Below, piece by piece: positions 24,071 to 32,862 of a stretch of DNA of 40,789 nucleotides. Positions within the stretch are counted from its first letter, which is position 1. Each line of letters opens with the position of its first letter. This DNA is from an uncultured Bacteroidales bacterium (GTDB lineage Bacteria; Bacteroidota; Bacteroidia; Bacteroidales; UBA932). Location: positions 1 to 40,789 of the forward strand of contig ONKE01000011.1 of the NCBI GenBank assembly GCA_900318355.1, written 5' to 3'. The position numbers were made by a program, and so were the translations under genes. Below the pieces are notes generated by a model. It saw only the letters and a list, made by a program, of their open reading frames with translations. It did not search any database and was not told where the DNA came from.

Positions 24071-24897
24071 TGAAGAGGGTAGCCATACAAGGATTCTCGG
24101 GCTGTTTCCACGAGGAAGCGGCCCGACTATTCTATGGTGGAGAGGAGATTGAAATCGTCGAATGCGGGACCTTTGAGGCGCTTTTCCGTGCCATGGGGCA
24201 GGGAAGGGCCGATGCCGCCGTCATGGCGATAGAAAACACCATCTCTGGCGGTCTCCTGCCCAATTTCGACCTGCTCCGCAAAAACCCCCAGAAGGTAAAG
24301 GGCGAAGTCTATATTCCCATCCATCAAAACCTTATGGCCCTGCCGGGTCAGAAGCTGGAAGACATCCGGGAGGTTCGGACACACTACATGGCCATCAACC
24401 AGACCCGCGAATTCTTCGAGACCCGGGCCCCGTGGATCCGCATGGTGGAGTCGGAAGATACGGCCAAAAGCGCCGCCGACCTCGCAAGGGAAAAACTTAC
24501 CGGAGTCGGCGCCGTGGCATCGAAGATTGCCGCCGAACGCTATGGCCTCGAGATCCTCGCCCCCGGCATCGAGACCTTCAAGGACAATTTCACCCGCTTC
24601 CTCATCATGGACGACGGCATGAGGGTGGAAAAAAGCAGGATAGACAAGGCCTCGCTGTGTTTCACCCTTCCCCACAAGCCGGGTTCGCTGGCCCATATCC
24701 TCACCATCCTGTCGTTCTACGACATGAACCTTACGAGGATACAGTCCCTGCCCATCCCCGGCCGCAAGTGGCAGTATTTCTTCTATGCCGACATCCGTTT
24801 CGATTCTTATGAAAGATACAACCAGGCCCTCAGCGCGGTACGCCCGCTGATCGACGACCTGGACATACTCGGAGAATACCCCTCGCAACTTCTATGA
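24070..24897 (+). CDS. pheA: Prephenate dehydratase
   Basis: This 275-aa enzyme converts prephenate to phenylpyruvate for phenylalanine synthesis. It starts at a GTG overlapping the frr stop. The catalytic part has FSGCFHEEAARLF, AIENTISGGLLPNFDLL and the conserved TRFLIM segment. A C-terminal ACT domain (LCFTLPHKPGSLAHILTIL) is the likely site of Phe feedback inhibition. No chorismate mutase domain is attached; that activity sits at the end of the operon. It overlaps the aminotransferase start by 4 bp. Confidence 0.9.
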   Translation: MKRVAIQGFSGCFHEEAARLFYGGEEIEIVECGTFEALFRAMGQGRADAAVMAIENTISGGLLPNFDLLRKNPQKVKGEVYIPIHQNLMALPGQKLEDIREVRTHYMAINQTREFFETRAPWIRMVESEDTAKSAADLAREKLTGVGAVASKIAAERYGLEILAPGIETFKDNFTRFLIMDDGMRVEKSRIDKASLCFTLPHKPGSLAHILTILSFYDMNLTRIQSLPIPGRKWQYFFYADIRFDSYERYNQALSAVRPLIDDLDILGEYPSQLL

Positions 24898-26099
24898 TCG
24901 TAAAACCTGCAAAACGGACGGAGAGCGTCAAGGAATACTTCTTCTCCGTCAAGAACCGCGAGATTGCGCGCCTCAATGCCGAACGTGCCGCCCGGGGGCT
25001 CGACCCCGTGATCAACCTGGGCATAGGCTCGCCCGACGGAATGCCGCCCGCGGAGGCCATTGCAACGCTCTCCGGCGAGGCCGCAAAGCCCGGCAACCAC
25101 GGCTACCAGAGCTACATGGGCTCCCCTGAACTCCGGCAGGCTTTTGCGAAGTGGTATGCACGCTACTACGGCGTGGAACTCAATCCCAATGGCGAGATTC
25201 AGCCGCTGGTCGGTTCGAAAGAGGGCATTCTCCTGATTTCCATGACCTTCGTCAATCCCGGCGACAAGGTCCTCATCCCCGACCCGGGCTACCCGACCTA
25301 CACCTCGGCCTCCCAGATAGTAGGCGCCGAAGTGGTAAAATACGACCTTACGGAAGATGGAGGCTGGATGCCCGATTTTGAGGCCCTCGAAGCCTCGGAC
25401 CTTTCCGGGGTGAAGCTCATGTGGACCAACTATCCCGGCATGCCTACCGGGGCCAAGCCCACCGCGCAACTGTACGAGCGCCTGGTCGACTTTGCCCGTC
25501 GCCACGGCATCCTTCTGGTCAACGACAACCCCTACAGCTTCATCCTCAACGAAAAGCCCCTTTCTATCCTCGCCGTCCCTGGTGCGAAGGAATGCTGCCT
25601 GGAGCTCAACTCCCTCAGCAAGGCCCACAACATGGCAGGATGGCGAATCGGCATGGTCGGCGGCGCCCCGGAATACATTTCCGAGATATTGAAAATCAAG
25701 AGCCAGATGGACTCCGGCATGTTCAGGCCGCTGCAGATGGCTGCCGTGACCGCCCTCGATGCCGGCGAAGACTGGTTCAAGAGATTGAATGCCGAATACC
25801 GTCGCCGCAAGGACGTCGTGTGGAAGATTTTCGACCGCCTCGGAGCCACATACGACAGGGATACCGCGGGTCTTTTCGTCTGGGGACGCATCAGCCCCGA
25901 CAACCCTCTGCTCGCGGGCGGAGACCCTTCCAAGACCATAGGGGAGCGCGTTTCCGAAAAGATCCTGTATGAGGCCGGCGTCTTCATCACTCCCGGGTTT
26001 GTCTTCGGCCGCAACGGCAGCGCCTACATACGCGCTTCGCTCTGCGCCAAGGTCGAAGTGCTCGAAAAAGCTTACGACAAGATAATTACGCTTCTATGA
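24894..26099 (+). CDS. Class I/II PLP aminotransferase of the aromatic operon
   Basis: This 401-aa fold-type I aminotransferase has NPGDKVLIPDPGYPTYTS and the PLP-lysine region SLSKAHNMAGWRIG, plus a C-terminal GxAYIRASLC stretch. Between prephenate dehydratase and dehydrogenase, it probably transaminates phenylpyruvate or 4-hydroxyphenylpyruvate (or prephenate) to the amino acid. This gene order (dehydratase, aminotransferase, dehydrogenase, DAHP synthase/mutase) is common in Bacteroidales. It overlaps its neighbours by 4 bp on each side. The exact substrate cannot be read from sequence. Confidence 0.87.
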   Translation: MIVKPAKRTESVKEYFFSVKNREIARLNAERAARGLDPVINLGIGSPDGMPPAEAIATLSGEAAKPGNHGYQSYMGSPELRQAFAKWYARYYGVELNPNGEIQPLVGSKEGILLISMTFVNPGDKVLIPDPGYPTYTSASQIVGAEVVKYDLTEDGGWMPDFEALEASDLSGVKLMWTNYPGMPTGAKPTAQLYERLVDFARRHGILLVNDNPYSFILNEKPLSILAVPGAKECCLELNSLSKAHNMAGWRIGMVGGAPEYISEILKIKSQMDSGMFRPLQMAAVTALDAGEDWFKRLNAEYRRRKDVVWKIFDRLGATYDRDTAGLFVWGRISPDNPLLAGGDPSKTIGERVSEKILYEAGVFITPGFVFGRNGSAYIRASLCAKVEVLEKAYDKIITLL

Positions 26100-26950
26100 C
26101 TGTCGGAATCATAGGTCTGGGTCTTATAGGCGGTTCCATGGCCCTGGACCTGAAGCGTCGCGGATTTGCCGCCACGGTCCTGGGCGTCGAGAACGACCCG
26201 GTCCACAGTGCCGCCGCCGAAAAGATGGAACTGGTCGACAGGGTTGTCCCGATGGATGAATGCCTCAGGCTCAGCGACATAGTCGTCGTCGCCGTGCCGG
26301 TCGGGACTGCAGTCAGGATGGTGCCGCAGATCCTGGATTCATTTGGGTCGGAGGGCGCCTCCGGCAAGGTCGTCATCGACACCTGCTCGACCAAGGGCCG
26401 CATCTGCCGTCAGGTCAAATACCATCCTCTCCGCGGCCGTTACGTTGCCACCCACCCTATGGCCGGCACCGAATATTCCGGCCCATGGGCTGCAATGACG
26501 GGGCTCTTCGACGGCCGGGCCTGCATCTTCGCCGATGCCGAAGAGTCAGATCCTCAGGCTCTTGCCTTGATTGAGCGCATGTACGACACCTTGAACATGA
26601 GGCCCATCTACATGAACTCCGACAACCACGATGTCCATACGGCCTATGTTTCCCACATTTCGCATGTGACCTCTTTCGCCCTGGCCCTGACCGTCCTCGA
26701 CAAGGAAAGGGACGAAAAGCACATCTTCGACCTGGCCTCGGGCGGCTTCTCCTCGACCGTGCGCCTGGCCAAGAGCAACGCCGACATGTGGGTTCCGATC
26801 CTTACCCAGAACCGGGACAATGTGCTGCAAGTAATTGACACTTACATTGATAAGATGAACCAATTCCGCAAGGCCATAGCCGACGGCGACGAAGACCGCA
26901 TTCGCGCCCTGATCGGCGAAGCCAACCGGATAAAGAAGATTTTGCGCTGA
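26096..26950 (+). CDS. tyrA: Prephenate dehydrogenase
   Basis: This 284-aa NAD(P)-dependent enzyme oxidatively decarboxylates prephenate to 4-hydroxyphenylpyruvate, for tyrosine. The Rossmann motif GLGLIGGSMALDLKRRG is at the start. The family motifs HPMAGTEYSGP (substrate site) and DNHDVHTAYVSHISH (catalytic His region) follow, then a helical C-terminal domain ending at about residue 284. No ACT or mutase domain is fused. The start overlaps the aminotransferase stop by 4 bp, and its stop overlaps the next ATG by one base. Confidence 0.9.
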   Translation: MTVGIIGLGLIGGSMALDLKRRGFAATVLGVENDPVHSAAAEKMELVDRVVPMDECLRLSDIVVVAVPVGTAVRMVPQILDSFGSEGASGKVVIDTCSTKGRICRQVKYHPLRGRYVATHPMAGTEYSGPWAAMTGLFDGRACIFADAEESDPQALALIERMYDTLNMRPIYMNSDNHDVHTAYVSHISHVTSFALALTVLDKERDEKHIFDLASGGFSSTVRLAKSNADMWVPILTQNRDNVLQVIDTYIDKMNQFRKAIADGDEDRIRALIGEANRIKKILR

Positions 26951-28047
26951 TGGCTACAAGAACTCTCGACCTTGTCCCCGTATCCGAATGGGGCTTCTTC
27001 ACCCTTCCGCGACCGATGGTCATCGCCGGCCCGTGCAGCGCCGAAACCCGCGAGCAGGTGCTCTCAACGGCCAAAGGCCTCAGCGATGAAGGCATCCATG
27101 TGTTCCGCGCCGGAATATGGAAGCCCCGCACCCATCCGGGCAGTTTCGAAGGAGTTGGGACCGAGGGCCTGAAATGGCTGCGCGAAGTCCGGCAGACCAT
27201 CGGCATGAAGGTGGGCACGGAAGTCGCCTCCCAGCGCCATGTGTACGAGTGCCTCAAATACGGAGTGGACCTTGTGTGGATAGGCGCAAGGACCACCGCC
27301 AACCCTTTCCTGATGCAGGAAATAGCTGATGCCCTGCGTGATACCGACATCCCCGTGCTGGTAAAAAACCCGGTCAATCCGGACATCGACCTGTGGATAG
27401 GCGCGCTCGAGCGGCTCAATGCGGCCGGAATCCGCAAGCTCGGCGTCATCCACCGCGGCTTCACTCCCACTGAAAAGATTCCCTATCGCAACGAACCGGG
27501 ATGGCGCGTGGCCATTGCCCTGCGTACCCGATTCCCCGACCTGCCATTCTTCGCCGACCCCAGCCATATGGGTGGCTCGCGTCAATATCTTCACGAAATC
27601 TCGCAGAGGGCGCTTGACCTCGGTCTTGAAGGGCTCATGATAGAGTCTCATTGCAACCCGGATGCAGCTCTTTCCGATGCGTCGCAGCAGCTTACTCCCA
27701 AGGCCCTCGGCGAACTTCTTGCCAGTCTCATCGTGCGCGACGGTTCCGTGGCCGAATACCGCGAAGGCCTTTCCGCCCTGCGCGCCCAGATCGACGTCAT
27801 CGACGAAAACCTCCTGTTCGCCCTCCAGAGCCGCATGCAGGTCAGCCGCAAGATCGGACAGTACAAGAAAGACCACAATATCGCCATCGTACAGGCTTCC
27901 CGCTGGGACGAGGTGCTTGCCTCCATGGTGGAAAAGGGCCGCGCCTACGGCCTTCCGGAAGATTTCGTGAAGGAAGTCTTCAACGCCATCCACGATGCCT
28001 CCGTACAGGTTCAGGACAAGATTCTCGGCAATAATGAAGATCGGTGA
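26950..28047 (+). CDS. Bifunctional DAHP synthase and chorismate mutase
   Basis: This 365-aa protein carries out two steps of the shikimate and aromatic pathway. Residues about 15-260 are a KDO8P-like (type I-beta) DAHP synthase: PMVIAGPCSAE, FRAGIWKPRTHPGSF, KVGTEVAS and FFADPSHMGG. Residues about 275-360 are an AroQ-type all-helical chorismate mutase: LRAQIDVIDENLLFALQSRM, RKIGQYK and the closing helix. The fusion is common in Bacteroidota and lets the mutase influence synthase control. It ends the aromatic block. The dusB ORF begins inside its last codons (14-bp overlap). Confidence 0.92.
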   Translation: MATRTLDLVPVSEWGFFTLPRPMVIAGPCSAETREQVLSTAKGLSDEGIHVFRAGIWKPRTHPGSFEGVGTEGLKWLREVRQTIGMKVGTEVASQRHVYECLKYGVDLVWIGARTTANPFLMQEIADALRDTDIPVLVKNPVNPDIDLWIGALERLNAAGIRKLGVIHRGFTPTEKIPYRNEPGWRVAIALRTRFPDLPFFADPSHMGGSRQYLHEISQRALDLGLEGLMIESHCNPDAALSDASQQLTPKALGELLASLIVRDGSVAEYREGLSALRAQIDVIDENLLFALQSRMQVSRKIGQYKKDHNIAIVQASRWDEVLASMVEKGRAYGLPEDFVKEVFNAIHDASVQVQDKILGNNEDR

Positions 28048-29068
28048 CATAGACCTTGGGCCGAGGCCCGTGCTGCTCGCGCCGATGGAAGACGTTACGG
28101 ACGCGTCTTTCCGCATCGTGTGCAAGGAGTGCGGCGCCGACATGTCCTACACCGAATTCATTTCCTCCGACGGGCTCATCCGTGATGCCGCCAAGGCCAT
28201 AGCGAAAATGCATACCAGCCCCGAAGAGGCCCCTATCGGCATACAGATCTACGGCAGCGAACCCGAGGCGATGGTGCGCGCCGCGCAAATGGCCGACAAG
28301 GCCGACGAAATCGCCGGCGGACACGGCTGCGACCTCATAGACATCAACTTCGGCTGCCCGGTGAGCAAGATCGCCGGACGCGGGGCCGGCAGCGGCATGA
28401 TGCGCGAGCCCGACAAAATGGTGGCAATCACGAAGGCCATAGTCGAGGCCGTCCGCAAGCCGGTGACGGTCAAGACCCGCCTTGGCTGGGACGACAATTC
28501 CAAGATAATCGTCGAACTGGCCGAGCGCCTTCAGGACACGGGCATCAGCGCCCTTACGATTCACGGTCGCACCCGCTGCCAGATGTACAAGGGTGAGGCC
28601 GACTGGACCCTCATAGGCGAGGTGAAAAACAATCCCCGCATGCATATCCCCATCATCGGCAACGGCGACATAACAAGCCCCCAGAGGGCTTCAGAGGCAT
28701 TTTCTCGTTATGGAGTCGACGGCATCATGGTGGGCCGCGCCTCCTTCGGACATCCGTGGATTTTCCGGGAAATCAAGCATTTCCTCGAAACGGGGGAGGA
28801 GTTGCCCCCTCTGGGCGTAAAAGAACGCGTGGAGCTGGCGAAAAGGCATTTCCGCCTGTCCCTCGACGTCAAGGGGCCGGTGACCGGAGTATTTGAGATG
28901 CGCCGCCATCTTTCATGCTACTTCAAGGGCCTGCCCGACTTCAAGCAGACCCGTATCCGGCTGGTTACCAGCCTGGACCCTGATGAAATATTCGCTATTC
29001 TGGACGGAATAGCCGACCGGTGGGGCGAGGTGCCCCTTACCGAAACCGCCAATGTTTACGGTGTATGA
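28034..29068 (+). CDS. dusB: tRNA-dihydrouridine synthase
   Basis: This 344-aa flavoenzyme reduces uridine to dihydrouridine in the D-loop of tRNA. Key motifs are LAPMEDVTDASFR (FMN), the catalytic Cys in NFGCPVSKI (followed by GRGAGSG), VTVKTRLGWDD, TIHGRTRCQMYKG and GNGDITSP, with VGRASFGHPWIF near the end of the barrel. The frame is open back to 27995, but the ATG at 28034 directly precedes the conserved start. Its stop overlaps the lpxK ATG (ATGA). Confidence 0.92.
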   Translation: MKIGDIDLGPRPVLLAPMEDVTDASFRIVCKECGADMSYTEFISSDGLIRDAAKAIAKMHTSPEEAPIGIQIYGSEPEAMVRAAQMADKADEIAGGHGCDLIDINFGCPVSKIAGRGAGSGMMREPDKMVAITKAIVEAVRKPVTVKTRLGWDDNSKIIVELAERLQDTGISALTIHGRTRCQMYKGEADWTLIGEVKNNPRMHIPIIGNGDITSPQRASEAFSRYGVDGIMVGRASFGHPWIFREIKHFLETGEELPPLGVKERVELAKRHFRLSLDVKGPVTGVFEMRRHLSCYFKGLPDFKQTRIRLVTSLDPDEIFAILDGIADRWGEVPLTETANVYGV

Positions 29069-30207
29069 CAGACAAATTCCTGCTTTTCCCCTACTGGCTC
29101 ACGCTGAAAATCCGCCACTGCCTCTACGACAGCGGCCTCAAGAAGGTGCACGAGGCCGAAGTGCCTACCGTCTGCATAGGCAATCTCGCAGTCGGAGGAA
29201 CAGGCAAGACCCCCCATACGGAGATGGTCCTGAGGATGCTCCTCTCCAGCAACGAGTGGGGTATGCGCAATATCGCCGTCCTGTCCCGTGGCTACAAGCG
29301 TAAAAGCCGTGGCTTCCAGCAGGTTGTCTCCGATAGCCGTGCCAGTTTCGCGGGCGATGAGCCGCTGCAGATCAAGAAGAAATTCCCCGTCGTCACCGTA
29401 GCCGTCGACAAAGACCGTATCGAAGGATGCGATTTCCTTTGCCATCCCGAAAAGCTTGCCGAGTCCCGCAAGACCCGCAAATGCGTCGACAAGTCGTTAC
29501 CGGCGGCTGACCTCATAGTCCTTGACGACGCTTTCCAATATCGCGCGCTGAAGGCCTCGGCCAACATCGTGCTGATAGACTACAACCGTCCCTTGTCCAA
29601 GGATGCGCTACTGCCTCTGGGCAGGTTGCGCGACCTGCCTTCCCGCATCAAGGCCGCTGATATCATCGTGGTGACCAAGTGCCCTGCCTATATCGAGGAC
29701 TGGCAGCGGATCGACTGGGTCAAATGCTTGGGCATAAATGACTTCGATGCTTCGGAGTGTGCCGGCACGCTCCGTGGCGGGCGCCGCGTCACCGTGGTGT
29801 TCACCACGCTCCACTACCAGCCCCTCCAGCCGGTTTTCCCGGAGTCGGGGGACCCGCGCTATATCTACTCCAAGAAACTCGTCCTTTTCACCGGGATAGC
29901 GAAAGACACCCCCCTGAGGCAGTTCCTCAGCGATAAATACAAGATAGTGAGGCGTTTCTCCTTCCCGGATCATCATAAATTCTCCCGTTCCGACATCCGC
30001 AGCATACAGGCCGCCTCAGCGGCCAATTCCACCGCTGTGGTAGTCACGACCGAAAAGGATGCCCAGAGGGTCCTGGACTGCGATTTCATGCCCTCCGAGC
30101 TGAAGGAACGCATGTTCTTTATCCCCGTTCAGGCCGCCTTCCTGTCCGAGCTCGAGAAAGCCGTATTCACGAGCCGTTTGTTGAACCTGGTAAGTTCCAA
30201 GATATGA
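29065..30207 (+). CDS. lpxK: Tetraacyldisaccharide 4'-kinase
   Basis: This 380-aa inner-membrane-associated kinase phosphorylates the lipid A disaccharide precursor at the 4' position. It has the P-loop-like GNLAVGGTGKTP (about 44-55), RGYKRKSRGF, DEPLQIKKKFP, LDDAFQYRALKAS and VTTEKDAQRV near the C-terminus. The ATG at 29065 overlaps the dusB stop and comes before the family start (FPYWLTLKIRHCLYDSG). It tells us the cell makes lipid A, so it is Gram-negative. Confidence 0.9.
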   Translation: MTDKFLLFPYWLTLKIRHCLYDSGLKKVHEAEVPTVCIGNLAVGGTGKTPHTEMVLRMLLSSNEWGMRNIAVLSRGYKRKSRGFQQVVSDSRASFAGDEPLQIKKKFPVVTVAVDKDRIEGCDFLCHPEKLAESRKTRKCVDKSLPAADLIVLDDAFQYRALKASANIVLIDYNRPLSKDALLPLGRLRDLPSRIKAADIIVVTKCPAYIEDWQRIDWVKCLGINDFDASECAGTLRGGRRVTVVFTTLHYQPLQPVFPESGDPRYIYSKKLVLFTGIAKDTPLRQFLSDKYKIVRRFSFPDHHKFSRSDIRSIQAASAANSTAVVVTTEKDAQRVLDCDFMPSELKERMFFIPVQAAFLSELEKAVFTSRLLNLVSSKI

Positions 30208-30971
30208 AAAAGCTGATTATCTCCCTGATCCTGCCCGCTCTGCTTTGCACTGCCTGCGGCACAATCAACACCAACTATCTGCTGCAGGGTGGCGTTACCG
30301 CCCTTCAGGCGCTGACCCTGACCGATGCGCAGATCCAATCCTATGTGGCCCAGTCGGTTGTCGCGCTCGATGCCCGCAGCCAGGTGCTTCCGTCGACCAA
30401 CGCCTATTCCAAGCGTCTGGCCAAAATCACCGCCGGCCTGACCTCCGTCGACGGTATTCCGCTCAATTTCAAGGTGTACCAGAATCCTGAAGTCAACGCT
30501 TTCGCCTGCGCCGACGGAAGCGTGCGCGTCTATACCGGCCTGCTCGACCTGATGACCGACAGCGAGGTGCTTGGCGTCATCGGCCATGAGATCGGCCATG
30601 TCGCCCTCAAACACACACGCAAGGAAATGCAGAATGCGATGCTGACCAACGCCGCATTGGCAGGGCTCGCCTCCACGAGCAACACAATGGCAGTCTTGAC
30701 CCAGTCGCAGCTGGGCGCAATAGGGGAGGCGGCGCTCAATGCCCAGTATTCGAAAAAGCAGGAAACGCAGGCTGACGACTATGCCTACGACTTCCTCCGC
30801 GGCGCGCAGATGAGCCCTTCATGTCTTGTGAGCGCTTTTACGAAACTCCAGAAACTGGACGCTTCTTCCGCTACTCAAAACGTTGTGGCCAAGCTGTTTT
30901 CGTCACACCCCGATACGGCATCCCGCATCAGCAGGGTGCGTAACAGAATGGCTGCGGAGGGCGTGAAGTAG
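30204..30971 (+). CDS. M48 family zinc metalloprotease lipoprotein
   Basis: This 255-aa lipoprotein (LLCTACG lipobox) is an M48-type protease. HEIGHVALKH gives the HExxH zinc motif (H118, E119, H122), and the downstream QETQADDYAYDFL carries the third-ligand region. A SHPDTASRISRVR stretch closes the domain. Close relatives (LoiP/BepA type) help outer-membrane quality control in other bacteria. It overlaps lpxK by 4 bp, so it is the last gene of that unit. Its stop and that of the convergent purine nucleoside phosphorylase gene are one base apart. Confidence 0.87.
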   Translation: MKKLIISLILPALLCTACGTINTNYLLQGGVTALQALTLTDAQIQSYVAQSVVALDARSQVLPSTNAYSKRLAKITAGLTSVDGIPLNFKVYQNPEVNAFACADGSVRVYTGLLDLMTDSEVLGVIGHEIGHVALKHTRKEMQNAMLTNAALAGLASTSNTMAVLTQSQLGAIGEAALNAQYSKKQETQADDYAYDFLRGAQMSPSCLVSAFTKLQKLDASSATQNVVAKLFSSHPDTASRISRVRNRMAAEGVK

Positions 30972-30972
30972 C

Positions 30973-31797
30973 TTAGATCTGCCGGAGAACCTCCAGAAAG
31001 ATTTTCGACATCTTTTCGGCCGCCTTGTCGGCTATGGCTACGATTTCATGACCGTCGGTGATGTATCCCTCGGCGTCAGTGGCCGTGGCTACGTCGGTGA
31101 TGACGGACATGCCGAACACGGGGATGCCGGCGTGGCGTGCGACGATGACCTCGGGGGCGGTGCTCATACCCACCGCGTCGGCGCCGGCCATGCGGAAGAA
31201 GCGGTATTCAGCCGGACTTTCGTATGCGGGACCGGTGACGGCCAGGTAGACTCCCTTGCGGACGGGGATGTCGAGCTTTGCGGCAACTTCGACGCCGAGA
31301 CGGATCAGCGAGGGGTCGTAGGGACGTGTCATGTCGGGGAAGCGCGGCCCGAATTCGTCGATGTTTGGCCCGACCAGCGGCGAGGGAATCAGGTTGATCT
31401 GGTCGGTGATTATCATCAGGTCGCCGATGCGGAAATCGAAATTGGTGCCTCCCGCGGCGTTGGAAACGAACAGGTTCCTGATACCGAGCTTGATCATGAC
31501 CCGAATGGGAAGGACCACCTTGTCGATGCCGTAGCCTTCGTAGTAGTGGATGCGCCCCTGCATGGCGATGACGCACTTGCCGGCGAGGTTGCCGACGATG
31601 AAATTGCCTTTGTGGCCTATTGCCGTCGAGGGCGGGAATCCGGGGATGTCGGTATATGGGATCGCAATCGGGTCTTCTATCAGGTCGGCGAGCTTGCCGA
31701 GACCGCTTCCAAGCACGATGCCGGCGACGGGCTTGCGGCCCTGCAGCAGACCGGAAACGTGTTCTGAGGCTTTATTTATCGTATCAATTTGATTCAT
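30973..31797 (-). CDS. Purine nucleoside phosphorylase
   Basis: This 274-aa enzyme splits purine nucleosides into base and ribose-1-phosphate for salvage. It has GIVLGSGLGKLADL, the phosphate-site stretch GRIHYYEGY, LFVSNAAGGTNF and the AVTGPAYESPAEYRF substrate region followed by VGMSTAPEVIVARHAGI, as in the trimeric PNP family. The ATG at 31797 is chosen because an earlier in-frame ATG (31822-31824) overlaps the -7 box. The minus-strand promoter (31822-31829) leaves a leader of about 18 nt. It is divergent from trxA. Confidence 0.9.
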   Translation of the reverse strand: MNQIDTINKASEHVSGLLQGRKPVAGIVLGSGLGKLADLIEDPIAIPYTDIPGFPPSTAIGHKGNFIVGNLAGKCVIAMQGRIHYYEGYGIDKVVLPIRVMIKLGIRNLFVSNAAGGTNFDFRIGDLMIITDQINLIPSPLVGPNIDEFGPRFPDMTRPYDPSLIRLGVEVAAKLDIPVRKGVYLAVTGPAYESPAEYRFFRMAGADAVGMSTAPEVIVARHAGIPVFGMSVITDVATATDAEGYITDGHEIVAIADKAAEKMSKIFLEVLRQI

Positions 31798-31818
31798 GAA
31801 ACTGAGATATTGCGTGGC

Positions 31819-31849
31819 TTGCAAAGATAATAATTTTTGTGTAAGTTTG
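31819..31849 (+). promoter_or_regulatory. trxA promoter
   Basis: TTG at 31819-31821 and TAAGTTTG at 31842-31849 are 20 nt apart, close to the Bacteroidota optimum. Transcription would begin near 31856, about 22 nt before the trxA ATG. No Shine-Dalgarno sequence is present, which is normal for this phylum. Confidence 0.65.
31822..31829 (-). promoter_or_regulatory. -7 box for purine nucleoside phosphorylase
   Basis: On the minus strand this reads TATCTTTG, a perfect TAnnTTTG, 24 nt before the ATG. No clear -33 was found. It is interlocked with the trxA promoter. Confidence 0.6.
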
Positions 31850-31877
31850 TAGACTGAATAAATAAAACACTCTTATT

Positions 31878-32192
31878 ATGGCAAAAATTGCAACGAACGC
31901 TAATTTCGCAGATATCCTGGCGGGCCCGAAACCGGTGCTCGTAGACTTCTGGGCTGCCTGGTGCGGCCCCTGCCGTGTCCTTTCCCCCACCGTCGACGAC
32001 ATCGCCGAAGAATACGACGGCAAGGTCGAGGTGGTCAAGTGCAACGTGGACGACTGCGACGAAATTGCGGCCCAATACCGCATCATGAGCATCCCCACGC
32101 TCCTTTATTTCAAAGACGGAGAGCTTCGCGACCGTACCGTGGGCCTGGTTCCCAGGGAGGATATCGAAGCACGTCTGAATGCCCTTATCTAA
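31878..32192 (+). CDS. trxA: Thioredoxin
   Basis: This 104-aa cytosolic disulfide reductase has the active site WAAWCGPC (C29, C32), the cis-Pro region SIPTLLYFKDGE and the usual DFWA start. Length matches classical thioredoxin, and there is no signal or membrane segment. It has its own promoter and is followed 12 bp later by the outer-membrane barrel gene. Confidence 0.95.
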   Translation: MAKIATNANFADILAGPKPVLVDFWAAWCGPCRVLSPTVDDIAEEYDGKVEVVKCNVDDCDEIAAQYRIMSIPTLLYFKDGELRDRTVGLVPREDIEARLNALI

Positions 32193-32204
32193 TTTTCCCC
32201 AATT

Positions 32205-32849
32205 ATGAAAAAGATTATCGCCTCGCTGTTTGCCGTTCTCGCTCTCAGCGCCGCAATGCAGGCCCAGCAGATCGGCTCCAACCGTTTCGGCGTCGACGTA
32301 GGTTTCACCTCGTCCTCGGCCAACGTGTCTGATTTCAAGGTCTCCAACGTGTCCGGTTTCCATGCCGGAGTCTACTATCAGATTCCCCTCGTTTCCGGCC
32401 TGAGCCTCCAGCCCGGCATCCAGTATCAGATGAAGGGTGCCAATCTCGGCACTGCCGGCGACGCCAACGTCAAGTGGCTCGACACCGTGATGCACTACAT
32501 CGAAGTCCCTGTCCAGATCCAGTACGGCATCGACCTGATGTATCTTCGTCCCTACGCTTTCGCCGAGCCTTTCATCGGCATGGCCGTAGGCACCAATTCC
32601 TCCACCGCCGCCAACCAGGAACAGACCGACCCCGGCAAAGCCGCCCTCAACCGTCTTGAATACGGCCTCGGCGTCGGCGTGGGCCTTGAAGTTTGGCGTA
32701 TGCAGTTCGCATTCAAGTACTTCTGGAACTTCGGCAACCTCTACAACGGCAGCACCCAGGAAGTCAACGACGTTTCCACCGCCGTCAAGACCGCCTTCGA
32801 CGGAAAGAACTTCAACGGTTTCAGCATCACTGTAGGTTTCTTCTTCTAG
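32205..32849 (+). CDS. Outer-membrane beta-barrel protein
   Basis: This 214-aa protein has a Sec signal (MKKIIASLFAVLALSAAMQA) and alternating aromatic strands: HAGVYYQIPLV, GIQYQMKGAN, YIEVPVQIQYG, YAFAEPFIGMAVG, EYGLGVGVGLEVWRMQF and a C-terminal SITVGFFF ending in Phe, typical for outer-membrane insertion. It resembles the small 'OMP_b-brl' barrels (PorT/OmpX-like) of Bacteroidota. The function is unknown. It may be co-transcribed with trxA. Confidence 0.8.
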   Translation: MKKIIASLFAVLALSAAMQAQQIGSNRFGVDVGFTSSSANVSDFKVSNVSGFHAGVYYQIPLVSGLSLQPGIQYQMKGANLGTAGDANVKWLDTVMHYIEVPVQIQYGIDLMYLRPYAFAEPFIGMAVGTNSSTAANQEQTDPGKAALNRLEYGLGVGVGLEVWRMQFAFKYFWNFGNLYNGSTQEVNDVSTAVKTAFDGKNFNGFSITVGFFF

Positions 32850-32862
32850 CAAACGGCTTTCC

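Noticed and set aside
24127-24888. Long minus-strand open frame opposite pheA
   Set aside because: It has no family motif and mirrors a well-supported gene; high G/C content keeps such frames open.
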